Assembly (NCBI RefSeq): GCF_044005705.1
Contig: NZ_JBIPKE010000008.1
Coordinates: 56,576 to 120,575 of the forward strand
Direction of reading: 5' to 3'
Length of the DNA: 64,000 nt
Origin: Marinoscillum luteum
GTDB taxonomy: Bacteria > Bacteroidota > Bacteroidia > Cytophagales > Cyclobacteriaceae
The notes beneath the pieces were generated by a model. It was not told the DNA's origin and searched no databases. It worked only from the letters and a program-made list of their open reading frames with translations. The translations under genes and the position numbers were made by a program. Numbering within the stretch: the stretch's first letter is position 1; the number at the start of each line of letters is the position of its first letter. Below, piece by piece: positions 18,069 through 27,163 of this stretch.

Positions 18069-19433
18069 ATGTCGAAAACGATAAAGCTAAAAAAAGGTTT
18101 TGATATTAACCTGGCCGGAAAACCGGAAAAGAAAATCTCAGAGTCTTCTCATTCAGAAACTTACGCTTTAAAACCTACCGATTTCATCAACATGTCCAGA
18201 CCAAAACTTTTGGTCAAAGAAGGAGATACTGTGAAGGCAGGTACAGCCATGCTATACGATAAAATGTCGGAAGGTGTGAAGTACTGCTCTCCTGTAAGTG
18301 GTGAAGTAGTAGAAATTAAGCGCGGAGAAAAGAGAAAACTACTGGAGATAAAGATACTGGCAGACAAAGAAGTGGTTTTTGAGAAGTTCAAGACTTTCTC
18401 AACTTCTGATCTGGCTAATTTGTCTAAAGAGGAGGCCCTCGAGCAAATGCAGGCAGGTGGGGTATGGCCAAATATCATCCAGAGACCATTCGGAATCGTA
18501 GCCAATGCTGAGGATACTCCCAAAGCGATCTTCATTTCGGCATTTGATACCAATCCACTGGCGCCTGACGTGGCTTTCCAGTTGGGCGACAAAGAAAAAT
18601 TCTTTCAGGCAGGGCTGGATGTTCTCAGGAAATTGACACTCGGTAAGGTGCACCTCAATATCAATGGGCAAGCTGAAGTTCCTCAGGTTTTCGCTCAGGC
18701 CAACGGTGTAGAACTGAATAAGTTTTCAGGGCCTCACCCTGCTGGAAACGTAGGTGTGCAGATTCATCACCTGGATCCTATTAGCAAAAAAGACATTGTG
18801 TGGACAGTGGCTCCGTACGGAGTGGCTCAAATTGGCCAGCTGTTCTTAGAAGGAAAATACGACGCATCTAAACTCGTGGCAGTCACAGGCTCTGAGGTGA
18901 AAAACCCCGGATATGTAAAGACTTACTCTGGTGTGATGCTCGAAAAATTATTTGGTAGCGAAGTACCTACTGGTCATTTGCGATTTATTGCAGGGAATCC
19001 TTTGACAGGTGAGAATTGTGGTAAGGCAGGTTATCTCGGGTATTATCATAACCAGGTCACAGTTATTCCTGAAGGAGACTATGAAGAGTTTTTGGGATGG
19101 ATCAAGCCATCTACCAAAAAACTGAGCTTTCATAAAGCAATCGGTCTACTCTCATTCCTGAACAGAGGAAAAGAATACACGGTTGACACCAATACACACG
19201 GAGAAGATCGTCCATTTGTGGTTTCCGGAGAGTTTGAGAAAGTCCTTCCGATGGACATCTTACCTACTTATCTTTTCAAGGCGATTATCTCGGAGGATTA
19301 TGATGACATGGAGGCACTTGGAATCTTCGAACTGATAGAAGAGGATGTGGCCCTGTGTGAGTTCATAGATCCTTCTAAGAATGAGATACAGAAGATTTTG
19401 AGGGAGGGTATAGAAATGATAAAAAATAGCTAA
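18069..19433 (+). CDS. nqrA: Na+-translocating NADH:quinone reductase subunit A
   Basis: The 454-residue peripheral subunit belongs to the sodium-pumping NADH dehydrogenase. The start is the ATG at 18069 (MSKTIKLKKGFDINLAGKPEKK), which matches the family N-terminus; an in-frame upstream ATG would add a 19-residue unconserved hydrophobic stretch. HPAGNVGVQIHHLDPI and GNPLTGE are recognisable NqrA segments. First gene of an nqrA-E run with gaps of 8 bases or overlaps at the first junctions. Confidence 0.96.
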   Translation: MSKTIKLKKGFDINLAGKPEKKISESSHSETYALKPTDFINMSRPKLLVKEGDTVKAGTAMLYDKMSEGVKYCSPVSGEVVEIKRGEKRKLLEIKILADKEVVFEKFKTFSTSDLANLSKEEALEQMQAGGVWPNIIQRPFGIVANAEDTPKAIFISAFDTNPLAPDVAFQLGDKEKFFQAGLDVLRKLTLGKVHLNINGQAEVPQVFAQANGVELNKFSGPHPAGNVGVQIHHLDPISKKDIVWTVAPYGVAQIGQLFLEGKYDASKLVAVTGSEVKNPGYVKTYSGVMLEKLFGSEVPTGHLRFIAGNPLTGENCGKAGYLGYYHNQVTVIPEGDYEEFLGWIKPSTKKLSFHKAIGLLSFLNRGKEYTVDTNTHGEDRPFVVSGEFEKVLPMDILPTYLFKAIISEDYDDMEALGIFELIEEDVALCEFIDPSKNEIQKILREGIEMIKNS

Positions 19434-19441
19434 TCATAAAC

Positions 19442-20632
19442 ATGAAGCCATTACAAAACCTGTTTGATAAACTAAAGCCAAATTTTGAGAAGGGCGGAAA
19501 GTGGGAGAAATTCTACACTTTGTACGAAGGGCATCGTACCATCGCATTTGCACCTGACCTCACCACTGGCAATAAAGGCACACAGATTAAGGATGCTGTG
19601 GATTTGAAGCGTATCATGATCACTGTGGTGATTGCTATGATTCCCGCACTGTTATTCGGTATGTGGAATGTTGGACATCAGCATTTCATTTCTGTGGGAG
19701 AGGATGCTGTTTTATTGGATAAACTCTTGATTGGAGCTATTGCGGTAGTTCCTATTCTTATCGTTTCCTATTCAGTAGGGTTGCTTACTGAGTTTACCTT
19801 TTGTGTAATCAGAAATCACCCGATTAGTGAGGGTTATCTGGTTACCGGTATGCTCATTGCCTTGATCATGCCTCCTACCATTCCTTTATGGCAGGTAGCC
19901 CTGGCCACCATTTTTGCGGTGGTGATCGGCAAGGAGGCCTTCGGTGGCACCGGGATGAATATCCTGAATGTGGCACTGACAGCACGAGCTTTCCTTTATT
20001 TCGCTTACCCATCTAATATTTCAGGCGAGGTATGGACTTACTTTGGAGATAAGCAGCCAGTGGATGCTTACAGTGGAGCTACAGTTTTGGCTTATGGAGC
20101 TACAGCCGTTTCTAATGGTACCAATATGATGGCAGACATGTCTGCACATTGGTATGACGGGATGTATTCCTTCTGGAATCTATTTATGGGACTGATCCCG
20201 GGATCTATCGGGGAAACTTCTACCTTAATGTGTCTGATCGGAGCGGTGATTCTGATTGGAACTGGTGTGGGTAGCTGGAAAATCATCGCCAGTGTATTTG
20301 GTGGAGCTTATTTCATGGGAGTAGTATTCAATCTTGTAGGATCTAACTCATACATGCAACTTCCCGCAGAGTACCATTTGGTGATCGGCGGTTTGGCCTT
20401 TGGAGCGGTGTTTATGGCAACAGATCCTGTATCTGCTGCACAGACTGAAGTAGGCAAATGGATTTATGGTTTCCTGATTGGATTACTTACAGTGCTCATC
20501 AGAGTGGTGAATCCGGCTTATCCTGAGGGAATCATGCTGGCGATTCTGTTTATGAACGTTTTCGCTCCACTTATTGATTATTACGTAGTAGATGCTAACA
20601 AAAAACGAAGATTAAAACGTGCAACGGTCTAA
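19442..20632 (+). CDS. nqrB: Na+-translocating NADH:quinone reductase subunit B
   Basis: The 396-residue polytopic membrane subunit has the flavinylation motif DAYSGAT, so covalent FMN would sit on Thr214. GEGYLVTGMLIALIMPP-like and GKEAFGGTGMNILN segments are typical of the NqrB/RnfD family. It contributes to the Na+ channel. It overlaps nqrC by 14 bases. Confidence 0.96.
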   Translation: MKPLQNLFDKLKPNFEKGGKWEKFYTLYEGHRTIAFAPDLTTGNKGTQIKDAVDLKRIMITVVIAMIPALLFGMWNVGHQHFISVGEDAVLLDKLLIGAIAVVPILIVSYSVGLLTEFTFCVIRNHPISEGYLVTGMLIALIMPPTIPLWQVALATIFAVVIGKEAFGGTGMNILNVALTARAFLYFAYPSNISGEVWTYFGDKQPVDAYSGATVLAYGATAVSNGTNMMADMSAHWYDGMYSFWNLFMGLIPGSIGETSTLMCLIGAVILIGTGVGSWKIIASVFGGAYFMGVVFNLVGSNSYMQLPAEYHLVIGGLAFGAVFMATDPVSAAQTEVGKWIYGFLIGLLTVLIRVVNPAYPEGIMLAILFMNVFAPLIDYYVVDANKKRRLKRATV

Positions 20633-21380
20633 TACATACATCATCTTATTTTCGATTGTCCTAACAGTAGTTTTGGGCGGTCTGCTGTCACTTGCCTCCG
20701 TAGGACTTAAGCCTGCTCAGGATAAACAGGTAGAACTGGATACCAAGAAGAAGATTTTGGGAGCGGTAATGGATATCTCATCCATCAAAGAACCCAACGA
20801 GCTGCTTGCCCTCTATGATCAAAAGGTGCAATCCCTGGTTGTGAATTATAATGGGGATGTGGTGACTCAGGATGCCAAAGGAAACCCTGTGGTGGCAGAG
20901 AAAGTGAGCATTCAGAAGAACTATCGCTTTGCAGCAGAGGATCGTTTATATCCCGTATTTAAGTTCATGAATGATCAGGATCCATCCAAAGTAGAGGCGT
21001 ACATCTTTCCGATGTTTGGCTCAGGGCTGTGGGATTGGATTTCCGGTTATCTGGCTGTGGGCAGCGACTTGAACACCATCCGTGGTGTGGCCTTTGATCA
21101 TAAGCAGGAAACTCCGGGACTTGGTGCCAGGATCACAAGTGATGTAGTACAAAAGCGTTTCGAAGGGAAGGAACTTTATAATGATAATGATGAACTGGTT
21201 TCTGTGAAAATGGTGAAGGGGGAGGGTAATCCCAACCTCACTGCGCATGAGGTGGATGGAATGTCGGGAGCCACTTTGACAGGGAAGGGTGTAAATGAGA
21301 TGATGGTTAATTACCTCACTTGTTATCAGGGATATATTAAAAAAGTAAAGGCTAACGGAAGTAGCGTAGCAGTTAATTAA
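20619..21380 (+). CDS. nqrC: Na+-translocating NADH:quinone reductase subunit C
   Basis: The 253-residue subunit has one N-terminal membrane helix (residues 7-26) and a periplasmic flavin domain. The motif DGMSGAT places the covalent FMN on Thr219. The start is GTG at 20619, inside the end of nqrB; the resulting MQRSNTYIILFS start agrees with other Bacteroidetes NqrC proteins. The ApbE flavin transferase needed for attachment is not in the window. Confidence 0.94.
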   Translation: MQRSNTYIILFSIVLTVVLGGLLSLASVGLKPAQDKQVELDTKKKILGAVMDISSIKEPNELLALYDQKVQSLVVNYNGDVVTQDAKGNPVVAEKVSIQKNYRFAAEDRLYPVFKFMNDQDPSKVEAYIFPMFGSGLWDWISGYLAVGSDLNTIRGVAFDHKQETPGLGARITSDVVQKRFEGKELYNDNDELVSVKMVKGEGNPNLTAHEVDGMSGATLTGKGVNEMMVNYLTCYQGYIKKVKANGSSVAVN

Positions 21381-21399
21381 TTTTCAAATAACTCAAATT

Positions 21400-22080
21400 A
21401 TGAGTACTGAAGCATTAGAAGCACCAGAAGTAAAAGAGGAAGTAAAACAGCCTGCCGAAGCGCTTTTTTCAAAAAGAAGAAGACGAATTGTGTCGGATCC
21501 CTTGAACGAAGATAATCCGATCACCATTCAGGTATTGGGTATTTGTTCAGCCCTGGCCATTACCATCAAAATGGAACCCACATTGGTGATGTCTATCGCA
21601 GTGGTATCTGTTATAGTTTTTTCTAACCTGATCATATCACTTATGAGAAACCTGATTCCCGGGCGGGTCAGGATCATAGTTCAGCTGGCGATCATTGCGA
21701 CGCTCGTAACTTTGGTGAGTGAGGTACTGAAAGCTTATTATTTTGATATGTATAAGGTACTCGGAGCCTTTGTTGGACTGATTATCACCAACTGTATCGT
21801 GATGGGTAGGTTGGAAGCATTTGCCATGGCCAACAAACCTTATGATTCTATTCTGGATGGTTTGGGAAGTGGATTTGGTTATGCCTGGATCATCCTGGTA
21901 GTAGCCTTCTTCAGGGAACTCTTTGGATCAGGTTCGATCTTCGATTTTAAAGTGTTTGAGGCGATTGGACTTCCAAATTTCCCAACAAATGGTCTCATGG
22001 TGGATTCCATAGGCGCCTTTATGGTATTGGGAATTCTTATTTGGGTCCAGAGATCAAAAACAGGTTACGTAGAACACTAA
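21400..22080 (+). CDS. nqrD: Na+-translocating NADH:quinone reductase subunit D
   Basis: The 226-residue membrane protein of the NqrD/RnfE family has about six helices; NCIVMGRLEAFAMANKPYDSILDGLGSG carries the conserved cysteine that helps bind the intramembrane iron centre with NqrE. An N-terminal extension of about 25 charged residues precedes the conserved part and is somewhat longer than in Vibrio. Confidence 0.95.
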   Translation: MSTEALEAPEVKEEVKQPAEALFSKRRRRIVSDPLNEDNPITIQVLGICSALAITIKMEPTLVMSIAVVSVIVFSNLIISLMRNLIPGRVRIIVQLAIIATLVTLVSEVLKAYYFDMYKVLGAFVGLIITNCIVMGRLEAFAMANKPYDSILDGLGSGFGYAWIILVVAFFRELFGSGSIFDFKVFEAIGLPNFPTNGLMVDSIGAFMVLGILIWVQRSKTGYVEH

Positions 22081-22093
22081 GCTAAAAGACATC

Positions 22094-22705
22094 ATGGAAA
22101 TTTTTAATATAGCACTCAAAGCCACTTTCATTGACAACATGATCTTTGCCTACTTTTTGGGCATGTGTTCATTTCTGGCGGTTTCTAAGAAAGTTTCTAC
22201 GGCCTTTGGTCTTGGATTGGCTGTGATTTTTGTTTTGACGATTACAGTTCCTGTTAACTGGCTTTTGCAAGAATATGTCCTCAAGGAAGGTGCTTTAGCC
22301 TGGTTGGGTTCTGATTTTGCTACGGTGGATTTGACATTCCTTCAGTTCATCATGTTTATCGCTGTAATCGCCTCTATGGTACAGTTGGTAGAAATGGTAA
22401 TCGAGAAGTTTTCTCCATCGCTTTACGGATCACTGGGTATTTTCCTTCCGTTGATCGCTGTAAACTGCGCCATTCTTGGAGCTTCGTTGTTTATGGTACA
22501 GAGAGATTACACCATCGCTCAGGCCACTGCCTACGGTTTTGGTTCAGGGCTAGGTTGGTTTTTGGCCATTATTGCATTGGCAGCCATTCGCGAAAAGTTG
22601 AAATATTCAAGTGTGCCCGATGGATTGAAAGGTTTGGGAATCACGATGCTCATCACTGGTTTGATGGGATTGGCCTTCAAGTCGTTCATTGGTATCGCTC
22701 TTTAA
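22094..22705 (+). CDS. nqrE: Na+-translocating NADH:quinone reductase subunit E
   Basis: The 203-residue six-helix membrane subunit is paralogous to NqrD with inverted topology. FAYFLGMCSFLAVSKK and LIAVNCAILGASLF carry the conserved cysteines. It is the last gene of the operon here; a strong terminator follows within 25 bases and nqrF is not found downstream. Confidence 0.95.
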   Translation: MEIFNIALKATFIDNMIFAYFLGMCSFLAVSKKVSTAFGLGLAVIFVLTITVPVNWLLQEYVLKEGALAWLGSDFATVDLTFLQFIMFIAVIASMVQLVEMVIEKFSPSLYGSLGIFLPLIAVNCAILGASLFMVQRDYTIAQATAYGFGSGLGWFLAIIALAAIREKLKYSSVPDGLKGLGITMLITGLMGLAFKSFIGIAL

Positions 22706-22725
22706 GAGATTCATTTAAGAAATTC

Positions 22726-22759
22726 AAAAGGCTTTGTCGAATGCGACAAAGCCTTTTTT
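22726..22759 (+). terminator. Rho-independent terminator after nqrE
   Basis: A 14-bp perfect stem (22726-22739 with 22744-22757, loop AATG) is followed by T residues. It ends the nqr transcript before the DUF502 gene. Confidence 0.92.
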
Positions 22760-22787
22760 GTTTTAACTTCATCCCTAAAAAGCAGCT

Positions 22788-23351
22788 ATGTACATTCAAT
22801 CATTACTAAGGTATTTCCTGAGAGGCTTGTTGCTGGTTACGCCAGTTAGCTTGACTGTTTACATCATCGTAGAGATGGTGAAGTGGACTGATAGTTTGCT
22901 TCCCATCAGTATTCCCGGACTGGGCATGATCACGGTGCTATTTGTGACCGCCTTTATCGGCTACCTCGCCAATACACTTTTTGCCAAGCCATTTTTTGAC
23001 CTTTTCAATGATATCCTAAAGAAAATTCCGATTGTGAGCTTTCTCTACACGGCCATTAATGATCTGGTAACGGCTTTTGTGGGGGACAAAAAGAAATTTG
23101 ATACGCCTGTGTTGGTCCCTTTTGACGAGCATGGCATGCTCTATAAGCCTGGCTTTATCACCCAGAAAGATTTATCTGAAATTGGCCTGCCCGGGATGGT
23201 AACCGTTTACCTACCACATTCGTATAACTTTTCCGGCAATGTTTTCATCGTGGATAAGTCGAGGCTAATGACCCTTGAAGGCAGCAATACTGAGCTTATG
23301 AAGTACATTGTGTCAGGTGGAGTATCTGGTGCAATCAAAAGAAAGCCATAA
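22788..23351 (+). CDS. DUF502 family membrane protein
   Basis: The 187-residue protein has two N-terminal membrane helices (about residues 13-30 and 45-65) followed by a soluble domain with IPIVSFLYTAINDLV and the family's VYLPHSYNFSGNVF segment. DUF502 proteins are widespread inner-membrane proteins of unknown function. The gene lies 28 bases after the nqr terminator and is followed by a 230-base gap. Confidence 0.88.
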   Translation: MYIQSLLRYFLRGLLLVTPVSLTVYIIVEMVKWTDSLLPISIPGLGMITVLFVTAFIGYLANTLFAKPFFDLFNDILKKIPIVSFLYTAINDLVTAFVGDKKKFDTPVLVPFDEHGMLYKPGFITQKDLSEIGLPGMVTVYLPHSYNFSGNVFIVDKSRLMTLEGSNTELMKYIVSGGVSGAIKRKP

Positions 23352-23390
23352 AATATTTGGTGATTAAAATAAAAATAACTCCTTTTAAGC

Positions 23391-23422
23391 TTGCTATTGG
23401 TTATTAATAGTTGATAATTTTG
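23391..23422 (+). promoter_or_regulatory. Candidate promoter of the arginine operon
   Basis: TTG (23391-23393), 21 bases, then TAATTTTG (23415-23422), a full match to TAnnTTTG. The first gene starts at 23585, which predicts an unusually long leader of about 155 nt. That leader contains a CAGGC-GCTCT-GCCTG hairpin near 23498-23512. Confidence 0.45.
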
Positions 23423-23584
23423 TCTTAAGAATTAGATACGAGTTGAAAACTTATATACACATATCGTCTTACTCTACCCCGAGGCTAATGTCTCCCAGGC
23501 GCTCTGCCTGATATGTTTATATAGGACACTTACGCAGTGACCTGCCCCTCGCTAAAATTCTTTATTCACCTATTCTTTATTAAA

Positions 23585-24199
23585 ATGGACAAATTTGTTG
23601 TATCGGTCGCCGATGCATCACATATACATTACGCTGAGCAAATCTGCGATATGATTGCTGACAGTGCCGAAAAAAGAGGTACTGGCATAGCCAGAAGATC
23701 TACTGAGTATGTTCAGGGAAAGCTGGCTGATGGTAAGTCGGTAATTGCCCTGACCAAATCGGGTAAGCTTGCCGGTTTTTGCTACATTGAAACATGGGGA
23801 CATGGAAAATATGTGGCCAATTCTGGGCTCATTGTCAATCCAGATTATAGGAATAATGGGCTGGCTCAGGCCATCAAGGCAAGGGCCTTCAAACTTTCCA
23901 GAGAAAAATACCCGGATGCCAAGCTGTTCGGCCTCACTACCAGCATGGCTGTCATGAAAATCAATTCGGATCTGGGTTACCGACCGGTTGCTTTTTCTGA
24001 GCTGACCGACGATGAAGCGTTCTGGAAAGGCTGTAGTAGCTGTGTGAATTATGATATTCTCACCCGGAAAAATCATCAGCACTGCCTGTGCACAGGTATG
24101 CTCTATGATCCTGAGGAGAAAAAGCGTAAATGGAAGCAGCGCAGTAAAAAGGTGCAGGAGAAATTAATGATGTGGAAACAAAAAGTACAGATTAAATGA
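23585..24199 (+). CDS. GNAT family N-acyltransferase heading the arg operon (probable N-acylglutamate synthase)
   Basis: The 204-residue protein has a GNAT fold: the acyl-CoA binding segment is NPDYRNNGLAQAIKARAF (about residues 84-101), preceded by GKLAGFCYIETWGHGKYV. The start ATG at 23585 was preferred over an upstream in-frame codon that adds unconserved residues. A lysine-rich tail ends the protein. Because it is the first gene of a complete-looking arginine operon that lacks argA and argJ, it is probably the enzyme that acylates glutamate, as proposed for the equivalent gene in other Bacteroidetes; acetyl versus succinyl donor is not determined. It overlaps argG by 4 bases (ATGA). Confidence 0.8.
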   Translation: MDKFVVSVADASHIHYAEQICDMIADSAEKRGTGIARRSTEYVQGKLADGKSVIALTKSGKLAGFCYIETWGHGKYVANSGLIVNPDYRNNGLAQAIKARAFKLSREKYPDAKLFGLTTSMAVMKINSDLGYRPVAFSELTDDEAFWKGCSSCVNYDILTRKNHQHCLCTGMLYDPEEKKRKWKQRSKKVQEKLMMWKQKVQIK

Positions 24200-25392
24200 G
24201 TGATCAGAAAAAGGTATTGTTGGCTTTTAGTGGTGGATTGGACACTACTTATTGCTCACTCTACCTCAAAGAACTGGGATACCAAGTATACACTGTCACC
24301 GTCAATACCGGTGGATTTACAAAAGAAGAGTTGGATAAGCTGGAGGAACGCTCCAGATCATTGGGGAGTGAATCTCATTCCAATGTGGACGTAACCGAAG
24401 AGTTTTATCAAAAGGCCATCAAATACCTCATTGCAGGAAATGTGTTGAAGAATAACACATACCCATTGTCAGTGAGTGCTGAGCGGGTTTTTCAGGCTAC
24501 CGCCATTGCCAAGGAGGCCATTAAGCTGGGAGTGGATGCCATTGCTCATGGAAGCACCGGAGCTGGTAATGATCAGGTACGTTTTGATATGATCTTCAAT
24601 ATTCTATGTCCTGAAAAGGAGATCATAACCCCAATCCGTGACAAACGACTTTCGAGAGAAGAGGAAATACAATACCTGATTGATCACGGAGTGAGTGGCA
24701 ACTGGGAAAAGTCCTTGTATTCGGTGAATCAGGGTCTTTGGGGTACGTCTGTTGGCGGCAAGGAGACTTTAACCTCTGATCAGTTTCTTGCGGAAGCAGC
24801 TTTCCCGAGTCAGTTGAAAAAGACTGGTGAAGAAGTGGTGGAGATTTCTTTTGAAGGAGGAGAACCTGTCGGTCTGAACGGCAAGTCCCTTACGCCGGTG
24901 CAATGTATTGAGCAGCTCAATACCATCGCAAGTGCCTATGCGCTGGGGAGGGATGTTCATGTGGGGGACACTATTATTGGCATCAAGGGGAGAGTAGGCT
25001 TTGAAGCCGCCGCCCCGGTCATCCTTATTAGGGCACACCATACGCTCGAGAAGCACGTGTTGACTAAAAACCAGCTTTTGATGAAGGATCAGTTGTCATT
25101 GACTTATGGCAATCTGCTACATGAAGGACACTACCTTGATCCTGTCATGCGTGATATTGAATCGTTTTACGACAGTACCCAAAAGTACGTGACCGGAACA
25201 GTAAAGGTGCACCTGGCACCTTATCGGTTCTATGTGGTCGGTATTACCTCTGAGCATGACCTGATGCAATCCAGTTTTGGTAAGTATGGAGAAATGAATA
25301 ATTCATGGTCAGGAGAAGATGTGAAGGGTTTTTCTAAGATCTTCGGAAACCAAAACATGATCTATCACAAAGTCCACCAGACGGATGAGTAA
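24196..25392 (+). CDS. argG: Argininosuccinate synthase
   Basis: The 398-residue enzyme condenses citrulline and aspartate using ATP. The N-type ATP pyrophosphatase loop AFSGGLDTTYC lies at residues 10-20, and HGSTGAGNDQVRFD binds citrulline and aspartate. The C-terminal half diverges from E. coli ArgG, as in other Bacteroidetes. It overlaps both neighbours (4 bases with the GNAT gene, 8 with argC). Confidence 0.96.
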   Translation: MSDQKKVLLAFSGGLDTTYCSLYLKELGYQVYTVTVNTGGFTKEELDKLEERSRSLGSESHSNVDVTEEFYQKAIKYLIAGNVLKNNTYPLSVSAERVFQATAIAKEAIKLGVDAIAHGSTGAGNDQVRFDMIFNILCPEKEIITPIRDKRLSREEEIQYLIDHGVSGNWEKSLYSVNQGLWGTSVGGKETLTSDQFLAEAAFPSQLKKTGEEVVEISFEGGEPVGLNGKSLTPVQCIEQLNTIASAYALGRDVHVGDTIIGIKGRVGFEAAAPVILIRAHHTLEKHVLTKNQLLMKDQLSLTYGNLLHEGHYLDPVMRDIESFYDSTQKYVTGTVKVHLAPYRFYVVGITSEHDLMQSSFGKYGEMNNSWSGEDVKGFSKIFGNQNMIYHKVHQTDE

Positions 25393-26356
25393 AATCAGAG
25401 TAGGAATTTATGGAGCAGCCGGCTATACTGCCGGTGAGCTGATGAGATTATTAGTTCATCACCCAAATGCGGAGGTGGTCTGCGCCCAAAGTGAGAGCCA
25501 GGTCGGGAAAAAGGTCACTGAAATACATACAGATCTGATTGGGGACACCAATCTGGTTTTCAGTGCCCATTTGGACTATCAAAACCTTGACGTGCTCTTT
25601 TTGTGTAAAGGACACGGAGAGTCGAGGGTGTTTCTAGCGGGCAATCCAGCGCCTGATTCGGTCAAAATTATTGACTTGAGTAATGATTTCAGACTAAAGG
25701 CTGATGCTGACGGTTTTGTCTATGGCCTTCCGGAACTTAATGGGCCGGCAATCCCAAAGGCAACCATGATCGCTAATCCCGGTTGCTTTGCTACCTGTAT
25801 TCAAGTGGGGCTTTTGCCTGCGGCTCAAGCTGGAATAATCCAATCTGAAATTCATACCACAGGGATCACCGGCTCTACAGGTGCCGGGCAGTCTTTGTCA
25901 CCTACCTCTCATTTCTCCTGGAGAAATCAAAACATGAGTCTCTACAAGGCCTTCACCCATCAGCATTTGGATGAGATCGGTGAGAGTCTGACACAATTGG
26001 CAGGGAAGAGTCATGTGGTGAACTTTATCCCTTTTCGAGGTAATTTCACAAGAGGAATAATTGCTACATCTTATTTTGACACGGATGCCTCTGAGGCTGA
26101 AGCCTACGCCCTTTATGAGGCATTTTATAAGGATCAGCCGTTCACCCATGTGACCAATAGAAACCCTGACCTGAAAATGGTGGTGAATACCAACAAGGCA
26201 GTGGTTTATCTGAAGAAGGAAGGCAACAAGCTTTTGGCGATTTCGATGATCGATAACCTGCTCAAGGGTGCATCCGGCCAGGCTGTTCAAAATATGAATC
26301 TGATTTTTGGGCTGGAAGAAACCGCAGGCCTCAATCTTAAACCAACCGGATTTTAA
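25385..26356 (+). CDS. argC: N-acyl-gamma-glutamyl-phosphate reductase
   Basis: The 323-residue NADPH-dependent reductase performs the third step of arginine synthesis. The nucleotide-binding start is GIYGAAGYTAGELMRLL. The catalytic cysteine is Cys134 in NPGCFATC. GITGSTGAGQSLSP is also conserved. It is slightly shorter than the E. coli enzyme (334). Confidence 0.96.
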   Translation: MSKIRVGIYGAAGYTAGELMRLLVHHPNAEVVCAQSESQVGKKVTEIHTDLIGDTNLVFSAHLDYQNLDVLFLCKGHGESRVFLAGNPAPDSVKIIDLSNDFRLKADADGFVYGLPELNGPAIPKATMIANPGCFATCIQVGLLPAAQAGIIQSEIHTTGITGSTGAGQSLSPTSHFSWRNQNMSLYKAFTHQHLDEIGESLTQLAGKSHVVNFIPFRGNFTRGIIATSYFDTDASEAEAYALYEAFYKDQPFTHVTNRNPDLKMVVNTNKAVVYLKKEGNKLLAISMIDNLLKGASGQAVQNMNLIFGLEETAGLNLKPTGF

Positions 26357-26358
26357 AA

Positions 26359-27162
26359 ATGGAATTAACGGATAGCAATATTGCCATACTAGGGGCAGGT
26401 AATCTGGGGATTGCCATCGCTCAGGGAATAGTGGAGGAGCAACTAAAGGAGGCTGGGCAGATATGTTTAACACGTCGTAACCTCGATCATGTGGGCTATC
26501 TGAAGGCTAAGGGGTTTCAGGTGTCCAGTAACAACCTGGAAGCAGTCAAGCAAGCCAAGATGGTTTTGCTGTGTGTTCAGCCCAAGCAGTTGCCCAGACT
26601 TCTGGAGCAGATCAATCCGGGACTGACCAAAGATCATCTTTTGGTTTCGGTCATCACCGGGGTTTCTATTGCAGAGATCAAGAGTCATTTGAATGTAGAA
26701 GTGCCGGTGGTTCGGGCTATGCCCAATACGGCCATTGCCATAGGAGAGTCTATGACGTGTATTTGCTCTGAGGATAGCAAGGACGATGCGTTGGCTGTGC
26801 AGAAGATTTTTAATGCGCTTGGGAAGACCCTCATCATAGAAGAAAAGCTGATGCAGGCTGCTACAGTACTTGGTGCGAGTGGCATTGCTTTCTTTATGCG
26901 TTACCTTCGAGCAGCCACTCAGGGTGGTGTGCAGATGGGTTTTCATTCTGAAGATGCACAGATGATCGCTGTGCAGACCGCCAAAGGCGCTGCATCCCTG
27001 ATATTGGAAAATGGTCAGCACCCCGAGGTGGAGATTGACAAGGTAACCACTCCGGAAGGCTGCACGATCGCCGGACTGAATGAAATGGAACACCAGGGAC
27101 TGAGCTCTGCCTTGATAAAAGGCTTAATGGTGTCTTACGAAAAAATCAAAAACATTAAATAG
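26359..27162 (+). CDS. proC: Pyrroline-5-carboxylate reductase
   Basis: The 267-residue enzyme makes proline from pyrroline-5-carboxylate with NAD(P)H. A Rossmann motif AILGAGNLGIAIAQG is at residues 9-23 and MPNTAIAIGESMT corresponds to the family signature. The C-terminal VTTPEGCTIAGLNEMEH is the conserved TSPGGTT-like region. It lies within the arg operon, 2 bases after argC and 1 base before argF', linking proline and arginine synthesis. Confidence 0.94.
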   Translation: MELTDSNIAILGAGNLGIAIAQGIVEEQLKEAGQICLTRRNLDHVGYLKAKGFQVSSNNLEAVKQAKMVLLCVQPKQLPRLLEQINPGLTKDHLLVSVITGVSIAEIKSHLNVEVPVVRAMPNTAIAIGESMTCICSEDSKDDALAVQKIFNALGKTLIIEEKLMQAATVLGASGIAFFMRYLRAATQGGVQMGFHSEDAQMIAVQTAKGAASLILENGQHPEVEIDKVTTPEGCTIAGLNEMEHQGLSSALIKGLMVSYEKIKNIK

Positions 27163-27163
27163 C

